NCBI GenBank assembly: GCA_934589325.1
Contig: CAKTNU010000035.1
Span: 1-11,068, forward strand
Direction: 5' to 3'
DNA length: 11,068 nt
Source of the DNA: an uncultured Oscillospiraceae bacterium
GTDB lineage: Bacteria; Bacillota_A; Clostridia; Oscillospirales; Oscillospiraceae
The notes beneath the pieces were generated by a model. The model saw nothing but the letters and a program-made list of their open reading frames with translations, ran no database searches and was not told where the DNA came from. Made by a program: the position numbers and the translations under genes. This document shows, piece after piece, positions 1 through 5,894 of this stretch; the first letter of the stretch is position 1, and every line of letters starts with the position of its first letter.

Positions 1-468
1 GAGCTGGAGCTGCTGGAGGCGTATATGGAGCTGATGTGCTACAGATACCCGGAGCTTGTATGCGAATATGACGTCGATCCGGAGCTCGGAGCCGCGCAGG
101 TGCCGAACTTCATCCTGCAGCCGATAGTCGAAAACAGTCTCCTGCACGGCATGAAAAACAAGGGCTACCGCGGCAGTGTGCGCATCTCCGCGCAGAGAGC
201 AGGGGAGGGCATGGAGATAAGCGTGTGCGACAGCGGCAGCGGCTTTGCCGAGGGCAAGAGGGCGGAGCTTGACGCCATGCTTGAAAATTATGCCCGCCAT
301 CCCGCAAAGCTCGAGGGCAACAGCATGGGCGTGCTGAATGTGCAGAAGCGTATAAAGCTGCTCTGCGGCCGCGAATACGGCCTTTCATATACCGAAAACG
401 AGAGCGGCGGCGTGACCGCGCACATATTTCTGCCGGTGAGACTGCCGGAGACGGAGGACGCACGATGA
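1..468 (+). CDS. YesM-like sensor histidine kinase, C-terminal ATPase domain (5' end outside window)
   Basis: The reading frame is open from base 1, so the gene starts upstream and only about 155 residues are visible. They cover the end of the dimerisation/phosphoacceptor region and the HATPase_c domain of a LytS/YesM-type sensor kinase, which autophosphorylates on His and passes phosphate to a response regulator. The N-box is QPIVENSLLHG (visible residues about 40-50), the G1 box is the slightly divergent CDSGSGF (about 76-82; family norm DNGxG), and the G2 region is NSMGVLNVQKRI (about 107-118). The membrane and sensing parts are not in the window. The stop overlaps the next gene's start as ATGA (465-468), so kinase and regulator are co-transcribed and probably translationally coupled. 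Family call is firm; the ligand is unknown. Confidence 0.9.
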   Translation, partial: ELELLEAYMELMCYRYPELVCEYDVDPELGAAQVPNFILQPIVENSLLHGMKNKGYRGSVRISAQRAGEGMEISVCDSGSGFAEGKRAELDAMLENYARHPAKLEGNSMGVLNVQKRIKLLCGREYGLSYTENESGGVTAHIFLPVRLPETEDAR

Positions 469-995
469 AGAAACTGAGGGTCCTGCTCGTGGACGACGAG
501 ATAATGATACGCGAGGGCTTCAAGCGCCTGTTCGACTGGGCGGCGCACGACTGCGAGGTCGTCGGCGAGGCGGCCGACGGTATGGAGGCGCTGGCGCGCA
601 TCGATGCGCTGAAAATATCCATGTTCGAGCGCCGCGTCAGTTCCGCCGGAGCCGACCCGCAGGAGGAGCGGACGATAAATCAGCTCACACGCTATCTTCA
701 GGAGCATCTGGCGGATGAGCTGAGCCTCGGCGTGCTGGCCGATGAATTTCATCTGAGCGCGCAGTATATCAGCCAGCTGTTCAAAAGCGAGATAGGCGTG
801 AATTTCCTGACCTATCTGACCAATATCCGCATGGAGAAGGCCAAAAAGCTGCTGCTGGCAACGTCTCTGCCGATATCCGAGGTGTCGGAGCGCTCCGGCT
901 ACGCGGATTACCGCGTGTTCACCAAGACCTTCAAAAAGTATGAGGGCTCGACGCCGTCCCAGTACCGCCGCGATTTCCTCGGAAACGGTGTATAA
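465..995 (+). CDS. YesN-like AraC-family response regulator with truncated receiver domain
   Basis: The product is 176 residues; YesN-type regulators are usually about 250 or about 500. Residues 3-48 match the first part of a receiver domain: beta1 LRVLLVDDE with the acidic pair D10/D11, alpha1, then EVVGEAADGMEALARI. The sequence then goes directly to a linker-like stretch (KISMFERR..., 50-70) and a complete AraC-type double helix-turn-helix (about 75-172; SLGVLADEFHLSAQYISQLFK, ISEVSERSGYADYRVFTKTFKK, STPSQYRRDF). Beta3 with the phosphoacceptor Asp, the conserved Ser/Thr and the Lys are absent. Only about 75 bases separate the two parts, so they are missing, not frameshifted. The DNA-binding half looks intact. 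The start is well placed: GGAGG at 453-457, 7 nt before the ATG, which overlaps the kinase stop. The protein may bind DNA without phosphorylation control, or be a decaying or misassembled gene. Confidence 0.88.
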   Translation: MKKLRVLLVDDEIMIREGFKRLFDWAAHDCEVVGEAADGMEALARIDALKISMFERRVSSAGADPQEERTINQLTRYLQEHLADELSLGVLADEFHLSAQYISQLFKSEIGVNFLTYLTNIRMEKAKKLLLATSLPISEVSERSGYADYRVFTKTFKKYEGSTPSQYRRDFLGNGV

Positions 996-996
996 A

Positions 997-1034
997 AAGA
1001 CCCCGCATATCCCGTATGCACGGGATATGCGGGG
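997..1034. repeat. 38-bp palindromic repeat, copy 1
   Basis: Identical over 38 bases to 1250-1287, 253 bp away. The unit is self-complementary (arm core CCCCGCATATCCCGT, loop ATGC), so the pair is at once a direct and an inverted repeat around the hairpin cluster. Confidence 0.9.
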
Positions 1035-1037
1035 TCT
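998..1037 (-). terminator. Perfect 18-bp hairpin, terminator-like on the minus strand
   Basis: Arms 998-1015 and 1020-1037 pair perfectly over 18 bp with loop ATGC. It begins 2 nt after the regulator stop codon. On the minus strand the stem is followed at once by TTTTTATA, the form of an intrinsic terminator for transcripts arriving from the 2334-1309 gene. On the plus strand no U-tract follows (GCAGTCTGTC), so it could also end the YesMN operon only as a weak terminator or as a 3'-end-protecting stem. Confidence 0.65.
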
Positions 1038-1093
1038 GCAGTCTGTCAAAGAATATATGCAGCTGGGCGCAGATAAGAGAGCAGCGGGGGAGC

Positions 1094-1117
1094 TTGAGGG
1101 GGCAAGGCCCGCCTCAA
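1094..1117. other. Stem-loop with one-base bulge
   Basis: TTGAGGGGGC (1094-1103) pairs with GCCCGCCTCAA (1107-1117) over 10 bp, leaving one unpaired G at 1111 and a 3-nt loop AAG. No U-tract follows. Function unknown; part of the hairpin cluster. Confidence 0.55.
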
Positions 1118-1133
1118 ATACAATAAACCGCCG

Positions 1134-1166
1134 TCCAAAAGTCTTGATACATCAATGACTTTTGGA
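1134..1166. other. Stem-loop with one-base bulge
   Basis: TCCAAAAGTC (1134-1143) pairs with GACTTTTGGA (1157-1166), continued by TTGAT/ATCAA (1144-1148/1151-1155). A single extra T at 1156 breaks an otherwise continuous 15-bp stem with a 2-nt loop. It looks like a formerly perfect palindrome with a one-base indel. Function unknown. Confidence 0.65.
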
Positions 1167-1173
1167 GCAAAGC

Positions 1174-1198
1174 AGCATTTTGATAATATCAAAATGCT
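1174..1198. other. Perfect 11-bp stem-loop
   Basis: AGCATTTTGAT (1174-1184) and ATCAAAATGCT (1188-1198) are perfect complements around the 3-nt loop AAT. Function unknown; part of the hairpin cluster. Confidence 0.7.
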
Positions 1199-1208
1199 CG
1201 GCGGATGA

Positions 1209-1248
1209 AGCTTGTCAAAAAGTCCTCACAGGACTTTTTTGACAAGCT
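1209..1248. other. 18-bp stem-loop containing A/T runs
   Basis: The arm 1209-1226 (AGCTTGTCAAAAAGTCCT) pairs with 1230-1248 around the loop CAC. The left arm has five A and the right arm six T, so one T is bulged. The T-run lies within the stem, not after it, so this is not a standard intrinsic terminator on either strand. Function unknown. Confidence 0.7.
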
Positions 1249-1249
1249 G

Positions 1250-1287
1250 AAGACCCCGCATATCCCGTATGCACGGGATATGCGGGG
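1250..1287. repeat. 38-bp palindromic repeat, copy 2
   Basis: Identical to 997-1034. The hairpin formed here spans 1252-1290, with one extra G in the right arm (five G at 1284-1288 against four C), so its base is imperfect compared with copy 1. It lies 18 nt past the minus-strand stop at 1309 and is not followed by a U-tract on either strand. Confidence 0.9.
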
Positions 1288-1308
1288 GTCAATGCTTCTT
1301 ATACGGTC

Positions 1309-2334
1309 TTATCTGCCTGTCCAGATCTTATCGCGGGTGATATCCTTGAGCGAGGCCGCGCCGCACATGGTCATGGTCGATTTCAGCTCACCCACTATCT
1401 TGTCCATGTATACGCGGAAGCCCTCCTCGCCGCCGCCGTATATCATCGGCAGCAGCGGACGGCCGATAAGCACCGCGTCCGCACCGAGCGCGATGGCGCG
1501 GAACACGTCTACGCCGGAGCGTATGCCGCCGTCTACGATGATGACGGTTTTGCCCTTGACGGCCTCGGCTATTGCGGGCAGTACCTCCGCCGTCGCGGGG
1601 ATGCCGCCCTGTACGCGGCCGCCGTGGTTGGATACGACGATGGCGTCGGCTCCGGCCTCGACCGCCTTGAGCGCACCTGCCGGGGTCATGATGCCCTTGA
1701 CGATGAACGGCATCTTTGCATAACCGATTATCTCGCGCATCTCTTCAACGGTCTTGCTGCCGGCATTGGGATTCATCGCCTTGAGGAAGGGCAGACCCGC
1801 GCCGTCAACGTCCATCGCCGCGGCGAAAATGCCCTTGGCGTTGAGGATGTCGAGCTTTTCAAACACGGCCTCCTTGTTCCACGGCTTGATGGTCGGGCAG
1901 CCCATGCCGCCGACCTTGACCATGTCGTCGGATGCGGCCTTCATTATGTCGGGGTCGACGCCGTCGCCGGTCAGAGCCATGACGCCGTATTCCGCGGCCG
2001 CCTTGACGAGAATGGCGTTGTACTGCTGATCCTTGTACTTCGGGCCGTAGTGCAGGTCCACGGCGCCGAGGGGAGCGGCAAAGATCGGCGCGGAGAAGCG
2101 ATGGCCGAACATCTCAAAGGAGACGTCAGGGTCGGCAAAATTGGGACACAGCGTGTCCATGTTGACGCAGATCTCCTGCCACTTGTCATAGTTCCTGGCG
2201 GCGGCATTGCCGGGGAACTTGCAGCCGGGGCCGGGCATGGTGTTGCCGCAGGCGCGGCCGTTGCATACGGGACATGCCTTGCAGTAGGGGCCGACGCAGT
2301 CACGCGCCGCTGTGAGTATCTCGTTATAGTTCAT
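1309..2334 (-). CDS. FMN-dependent alpha-hydroxy-acid oxidising enzyme (lactate oxidase/dehydrogenase-like)
   Basis: The 341-residue product belongs to the FMN-dependent alpha-hydroxy-acid dehydrogenase family, TIM-barrel enzymes that oxidise substrates such as L-lactate or glycolate to 2-oxo acids. Visible residues: K213 in PFIVKGI, the SNHGGR signature (235-240) with catalytic H237 and substrate-binding R240, and the FMN phosphate-binding DGGIR (268-272) and IGRP (290-293). The N-terminus is Cys-rich (C13, C18, C21, C24, C29, C38), as I recall for clostridial members and unlike glycolate oxidase; this suggests a metal or redox site. No signal peptide, so cytoplasmic. The ATG is preceded by AGAGGTG about 6 nt upstream and a strong promoter at 2376-2404. 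Monocistronic. The exact substrate cannot be told from sequence. Confidence 0.88.
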   Translation of the reverse strand: MNYNEILTAARDCVGPYCKACPVCNGRACGNTMPGPGCKFPGNAAARNYDKWQEICVNMDTLCPNFADPDVSFEMFGHRFSAPIFAAPLGAVDLHYGPKYKDQQYNAILVKAAAEYGVMALTGDGVDPDIMKAASDDMVKVGGMGCPTIKPWNKEAVFEKLDILNAKGIFAAAMDVDGAGLPFLKAMNPNAGSKTVEEMREIIGYAKMPFIVKGIMTPAGALKAVEAGADAIVVSNHGGRVQGGIPATAEVLPAIAEAVKGKTVIIVDGGIRSGVDVFRAIALGADAVLIGRPLLPMIYGGGEEGFRVYMDKIVGELKSTMTMCGAASLKDITRDKIWTGR

Positions 2335-2375
2335 GACGCACCTCTCATATTTTTTTGCAGGGAACTTATGGACTA

Positions 2376-2404
2376 ATTATCACTCATTTCGGCCGCCTTG
2401 TCAA
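2376..2404 (-). promoter_or_regulatory. Sigma-70-type promoter for the FMN hydroxy-acid enzyme gene
   Basis: Read on the minus strand: TTGACA (2404-2399), a 17-nt spacer, then GATAAT (2381-2376). The -35 is perfect, the -10 matches 5 of 6, and the spacing is optimal. Transcription should start near 2369, giving a 5' leader of about 35 nt that contains the ribosome binding site. Confidence 0.8.
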
Positions 2405-2461
2405 TGGCGGATAAGTTTTTGACACGGCGGACGCTCATGCGGCACAGTCCCTGATAAGCCG

Positions 2462-2495
2462 AAGCTCCCCGTGCGCCGATGCGCACGGGGAGCTT
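2462..2495 (-). terminator. Perfect 15-bp hairpin after the 4643-2510 operon
   Basis: Arms AAGCTCCCCGTGCGC (2462-2476) and 2481-2495 pair perfectly with loop CGAT, starting 14 nt past the minus-strand stop at 2510. What follows on the minus strand (CGGCTTATCAG) is not a U-tract, so termination here would be atypical. Position makes it the likely 3' end of the operon. Confidence 0.55.
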
Positions 2496-2509
2496 TGCAA
2501 TGCCTCCGA

Positions 2510-3586
2510 TCAGAAGCTGTACATGACCTGCGCGAGCAGGCCGGAGTCGGACTGGGTCAGAAGCAGCTTTATATTGTTGTGCGTAGTCACCAAGCCGCGG
2601 CCGCCGTAGGTGTCCACGTCGTATTCCAGTACGCAGACGTAGTATCCGCTGCCGACGTCCATGATGCTGCTGTACTCAATGCCGCTGAGCGTATCGCCGA
2701 AGCTGTTCGCCCATGTGAGGCCGGTCATGGCGCCGTAGAGCCGCTCGTAGAGCATCGAGCCGGGAACGATATACTGCGCAAGGACGTTGAAGTTATTGGC
2801 CGCATTCTTGTCGACATTGGAGGTGTATTTTATATACGCGGTCAAAAACTGCTCGACAAAGCTCTGCACGGCCGCTTTCTGCTCATCTGTGCAGTTGTCT
2901 GTGAAGCTGGCCTCGCTGTAGTCGCCGGTGTACTGCGTGCCGTCGGGCTTGAGCACGGTCAGCTCCGGCTCCTTGATATAGCGGCCGGTGCTGTAGTCGA
3001 CGAGGTAGGGCAGGTCGAGCTGGCCGTAGCCGTAAAACTCATGCAGCAGCTCGAGCTCTCTGTGCTCCGTGCCGCGCTCGAGCTCCGTCCCGCCGCAGCT
3101 GACGCTGTAATTCTCCGGCACGGTCACCGACTTTTCGCCGCAGAACTGCTCAAAGTCAAATTCCGCCGAGCCGACGCGCCAGTTCGGGAAGCCGAAGCGG
3201 GTCTTGCCGGATGCGGTGAGCACTATGCGGCCGAGCGTCCTGCCGTCGCGCTGGACATAGTAAACGGTCTGCTCTGCGTTCGACTCATTCGTGGCCTTCG
3301 CGGTCTGGGCACCGTCTATCTGCTCGTAGAGGAATTTGTAGCACTCGTCCTCGGACATGAGCGCGTGATTCAGGCTGTCTACCGTGTCCTTCGCGGCGGA
3401 GCGTATGCTCTCCTCCGTGATGCCGGACATGTAGCGGGTGATAACATTGTTTGGGCGGGTCTGCTCATATTCGGTCAGGTACATGTCAAGCACGCACAGC
3501 GCAGCCGCGGCGAAGGTGATGAACACTATCGCGTAGATGAGCATACCGAGCAGGAAGCGCCGGTTTGATTTTTTCATCTTAGCCAT
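2510..3586 (-). CDS. Membrane-anchored extracytoplasmic protein of unknown function
   Basis: I do not recognise this 358-residue protein. It has a short basic N-terminus (MAKMKKSNRR), one hydrophobic segment at about 11-33, and a long polar remainder that should lie outside the membrane (N-in, C-out). The soluble part is acidic and rich in Tyr, with no catalytic motif I can name. The last 110 residues (from about TDEQKAAVQSFVEQFLTAY) have the helix-then-strands pattern of NTF2-like extracytoplasmic domains; that is a weak impression. The start is fixed by GGAGGTG at 3591-3597, 6 nt from the ATG; the second Met (residue 4) sits too far from it. Only 13 nt separate it from the upstream phosphodiester glycosidase gene, so the two are co-transcribed and probably act together at the cell surface. 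Confidence 0.8.
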   Translation of the reverse strand: MAKMKKSNRRFLLGMLIYAIVFITFAAAALCVLDMYLTEYEQTRPNNVITRYMSGITEESIRSAAKDTVDSLNHALMSEDECYKFLYEQIDGAQTAKATNESNAEQTVYYVQRDGRTLGRIVLTASGKTRFGFPNWRVGSAEFDFEQFCGEKSVTVPENYSVSCGGTELERGTEHRELELLHEFYGYGQLDLPYLVDYSTGRYIKEPELTVLKPDGTQYTGDYSEASFTDNCTDEQKAAVQSFVEQFLTAYIKYTSNVDKNAANNFNVLAQYIVPGSMLYERLYGAMTGLTWANSFGDTLSGIEYSSIMDVGSGYYVCVLEYDVDTYGGRGLVTTHNNIKLLLTQSDSGLLAQVMYSF

Positions 3587-3599
3587 ACCGCACCTCCGC

Positions 3600-4643
3600 T
3601 CACTTCTTCAGTACAACGAACGCCGTCGGAATGTCGCGTATGCCGACGACGGACGCGCAGTTGTTGACATAGTCGTCCTCAAACCACATGAGGCTGGACG
3701 AGCCGCCGTCGAGATTGACGGCGTTTACCGCGCCGAAGGACATCATGACCTCCGCAAGGTCATAATACGTTGCGCCAAGGCTTATGACCTGCCGTCCGTC
3801 GATGACGAGCAGCAGCATTGCGCCGTCGGCACGCTGACCTATCGCGGTGCGCGGGTTGAGACCGCCCGCAAGCGTGGATTCATCCATCATCTGGCCGTTG
3901 CTGACGAGTACGGGGCCATAGCTTGCGCCGTACTGGATGTTTGCAGCCGCGGCGTCGGCGGCACTGCGGCAGCCGACGTTGAGTATATGCTCCGCGTCAA
4001 TGCCGGCAAAGCCCATTTCAACGCCCGGGCCGTAGTACTGCTTGCCCTCGTAGACGACGAGGCCGCGGGGCGTACTGCCGTTGCCCATGCCGCCGCCGTC
4101 CTCGAATGCGCCGCCGTTTATACCGGCGACTGCATCGAACATCTTCACGTATTCCTCAACGCTGTAGCCCTCGCTGCCGTACCTGTCCGGGCAGGTGGCG
4201 AGAATGACGCGGGACGGGTCGAGTACCACCATCATGTAGCCCGAGTAGCCCTCGCCGGTGACGGGCTCGATAATGATGCCGTCGCCGTCGTCGTCGACAA
4301 GGCCGTAGGCGTCCGCACCGCCGTTCTGCGGCTCGGAGCCGGTGTCGATGCTGATAAGGTTCTTGTCTGTGGGGACATATTCCGTGATCTCTCCGGAGGA
4401 CATCATGGCCTTGATCTCATCCTCGCTGAAGAACAGGTCGGCCAGAAAGCCGATCGCGCTCGTCTCACGGACGGAGTTGACGAACAGCTTGCTCGCCGTG
4501 GGCGACGGTCCCTTTGCAACGACATACATCACGCCGTACAGTGCGCCGACCAAAAGCAGCAGCGTCTCCAAAATGACGAGAAGTGTGCGCGATATGGCGC
4601 GCCCGACGCGTCCGCGGCGTTTTCTTTTCTTTTTTTGTTCCAT
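3600..4643 (-). CDS. Phosphodiester glycosidase (NAGPA-domain) family membrane protein
   Basis: The 347-residue product has a very basic N-terminus (MEQKKKRKRRGR), one membrane segment at about 18-42, a linker containing an acidic patch (DDDGDG, 117-122), and an extracytoplasmic domain of the phosphodiester glycosidase/NAGPA type (PF09992) from about 135 to the end. Family motifs are clear: GINGGAF (174-180), YGPVLVSNG (242-250), NPRTAIG (263-269) and NLDGGSSS (310-317). Relatives remove sugars from phosphodiester-linked glycans, and bacterial members are often annotated as exopolysaccharide-related; the substrate here is unknown. The ATG has CCTCC on the plus strand (GGAGG, 4650-4654) 6 nt upstream. 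It is the first gene of a two-gene operon with the 3586-2510 gene, driven by the promoter at 4712-4740. Confidence 0.88.
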   Translation of the reverse strand: MEQKKKRKRRGRVGRAISRTLLVILETLLLLVGALYGVMYVVAKGPSPTASKLFVNSVRETSAIGFLADLFFSEDEIKAMMSSGEITEYVPTDKNLISIDTGSEPQNGGADAYGLVDDDGDGIIIEPVTGEGYSGYMMVVLDPSRVILATCPDRYGSEGYSVEEYVKMFDAVAGINGGAFEDGGGMGNGSTPRGLVVYEGKQYYGPGVEMGFAGIDAEHILNVGCRSAADAAAANIQYGASYGPVLVSNGQMMDESTLAGGLNPRTAIGQRADGAMLLLVIDGRQVISLGATYYDLAEVMMSFGAVNAVNLDGGSSSLMWFEDDYVNNCASVVGIRDIPTAFVVLKK

Positions 4644-4711
4644 TCGGAGCCTCCAGAGCTTTACGGCACGACCCGGCGCAATGGCGCGGCGTGCCGCTGT
4701 GTATCTATATA

Positions 4712-4740
4712 ATTATAAATGCGGGCTATTTTTAAGTCAA
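4712..4740 (-). promoter_or_regulatory. Sigma-70-type promoter interleaved with the preceding terminator
   Basis: Read on the minus strand: TTGACT (4740-4735), 17 nt, TATAAT (4717-4712). The -10 is perfect and the -35 matches 5 of 6. The -35 lies across the loop and inner right arm of the hairpin at 4716-4753, the spacer covers the other arm, and the -10 begins at its foot. It drives the 4643-2510 operon with a leader of about 60 nt. The inverted repeat across the promoter could also serve as an operator. Confidence 0.78.
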
Positions 4741-4753
4741 TAGCCCGCATTTA
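4716..4753 (-). terminator. Hairpin terminator after the VanS-like kinase gene
   Basis: Arms TAAATGCGGGCTATT (4716-4730) and AATAGCCCGCATTTA (4739-4753) form a perfect 15-bp stem with an 8-nt loop, starting 10 nt beyond the kinase stop. On the minus strand the GC core GCCCGC is followed by ATTTATAATTATA, U-rich enough for intrinsic termination. Confidence 0.7.
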
Positions 4754-4763
4754 AATTAAGACA

Positions 4764-5894
4764 TTAATTTGGAGAGCCGCGCCCCGCCCACGGCAGAGTC
4801 ACCGTGAAGCGTACCCTTTCGTCGGCACTTTCGGCGCTGATGCAGCCGCCGTGCAGCTCGGCGATCTCCTTGGCTATCGCGAGGCCGAGGCCGGAGCCGC
4901 CGGTGGCGCTGGAGCGGGACTGGTCGGCGCGGAAAAACTGCTCGAATATCCGGGCGAGTTTCTCGGGAGGTATCGTCCTGCCGTGATTTTCAACGGTCAC
5001 AACGGCTCCATCTCCGGAGCCGTGCAGCGTGACGCTGATCTCCGTGCCGGGGTAGCTGTAGCTTACGGCGTTGCGGAGCAGATTGTCAAACACCCTCTCC
5101 AGCTTGTCGGGGTCGCACATAAGCTCCATTCCCGGCTCGAGCTCGGTCTCAAAGCGCAGAGACTTCTCCGCCAGCACCGGCTCAAATTCGGAGACGGTCT
5201 GCTCGAGCATGCGCGTCAGGTTCACGGTCTGCCGGTTCAGCTCAAGGTGCGAGAGATTGAAGCGCGTTATGTCGAAAAACTCGTTTATCAGCTCCTCGAG
5301 ACGCTCCGCCTTGTCCAGGGCGATGCCGGTGTACCGCGCCCGGCTTGCGGGCGGGATGTCAGGCTCGTCGCGCAGCAGGGAGAGATAGCCGATGACGCTT
5401 GTCAGAGGCGTTTTCAGGTCGTGCGCAAGGTAGACGATCAGGTCGTTCTTCCGCTGCTCGGCCTCCTTTGCGGCGCGTGCGTCGCGGATGGCGCGCTCAC
5501 GGACAAGGTTGAGCTCATTCTGCGTGTCCGCAAGCTCGGGCGGGAGAGCTATCGTCTCCTCGCCAAAGGCGGCAAGCTGTGCGGCCGCCGCGGTCACGCT
5601 GTCGAGATATCTGAGCGGTACCGACAGAAAGTGCCGCGTTATGAAATACAGCCCGGCCATAGACAGCACGAGTATCAGCATCGGAGACAGAAACTGCAGC
5701 GTCTTGAAAAAGATGTACAGCGGGTCATCGCCCATCCAGCTCACCCGCGACAGCAGCATGTAGGCCGCAAAATATCCGCCCGTGAGCAGGAGCATGTAGC
5801 CCATTATGCTCAGCAGGAATCTGACCGCGATCCTCTGCGACAGCTGACTGCGCCGCGGGCTCTTGTCACTGCGCTTATTCAATGGTATATCCAA
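4764..5894 (-). CDS. VanS-type sensor histidine kinase
   Basis: The product is a 376-residue membrane kinase: two membrane segments (about 25-49 and 66-86) with only a short loop between them, a HAMP-like linker (about 87-145), H-box AHDLKTPLTSVIGYL with phosphoacceptor H158, N-box RVFDNLLRNAVSY (N275), a divergent G1 box (ENHGRTIP, 302-309), F-box IFEQFFRADQSRSS (316-329) and G2 GGSGLGLAIAKEIAELHGG (332-350). The F/G2 region closely resembles VanS-family kinases. The short external loop suggests sensing in or near the membrane. The start is uncertain: this one is TTG, 20 nt inside the regulator gene, with GGGGAG touching it. The alternative TTG at 5882 overlaps by only 8 nt and sits 12 nt from the same GGGGAG. 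No in-frame ATG occurs before residue 31, which is inside the first membrane segment. Partner is the VanR-like regulator upstream. Confidence 0.9.
   Translation of the reverse strand: MDIPLNKRSDKSPRRSQLSQRIAVRFLLSIMGYMLLLTGGYFAAYMLLSRVSWMGDDPLYIFFKTLQFLSPMLILVLSMAGLYFITRHFLSVPLRYLDSVTAAAAQLAAFGEETIALPPELADTQNELNLVRERAIRDARAAKEAEQRKNDLIVYLAHDLKTPLTSVIGYLSLLRDEPDIPPASRARYTGIALDKAERLEELINEFFDITRFNLSHLELNRQTVNLTRMLEQTVSEFEPVLAEKSLRFETELEPGMELMCDPDKLERVFDNLLRNAVSYSYPGTEISVTLHGSGDGAVVTVENHGRTIPPEKLARIFEQFFRADQSRSSATGGSGLGLAIAKEIAELHGGCISAESADERVRFTVTLPWAGRGSPN

Larger units (their letters stand above)
996..1308. other. Intergenic hairpin cluster between convergent genes
   Basis: This 313-base stretch between the stops of two convergent genes holds no credible coding sequence. 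It contains six stem-loops packed end to end (998-1037, 1094-1117, 1134-1166, 1174-1198, 1209-1248, 1252-1290), with only 1038-1093 lacking an obvious one. The outermost two share the same 38-base sequence. Either strand's transcript would be a strongly folded 3' untranslated region. It may be a set of terminators, a REP/MITE-like non-coding repeat element, or a structured RNA; the sequence alone does not decide. Confidence 0.75.

Noticed and set aside
621..995. Internal ATG at 621 as the true start of a stand-alone AraC-type regulator
   Set aside because: No Shine-Dalgarno sequence precedes it, while the ATG at 465 has a good one and overlaps the kinase stop. The upstream residues also clearly match a receiver N-terminus.
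997..1287. Possible CRISPR array or integron attC site
   Set aside because: Only two repeat copies with about 215 bp between them, no regular spacers, no cas gene, no integrase and no attC core sites.
940..1723. Plus-strand frames at 940-1158 and 1205-1723 that share the peptide TPHIPYARDMRG
   Set aside because: The shared peptide is just the translation of the duplicated 38-bp hairpin. Both frames run through hairpins and into the antisense of the FMN enzyme gene.
2471..3568. Long plus-strand open frame opposite the unknown membrane protein gene
   Set aside because: Low-complexity translation rich in Ala, Val, Arg and His with no family resemblance; an antisense shadow common in GC-rich DNA. 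The minus-strand frame has a ribosome binding site, a membrane segment and operon context.
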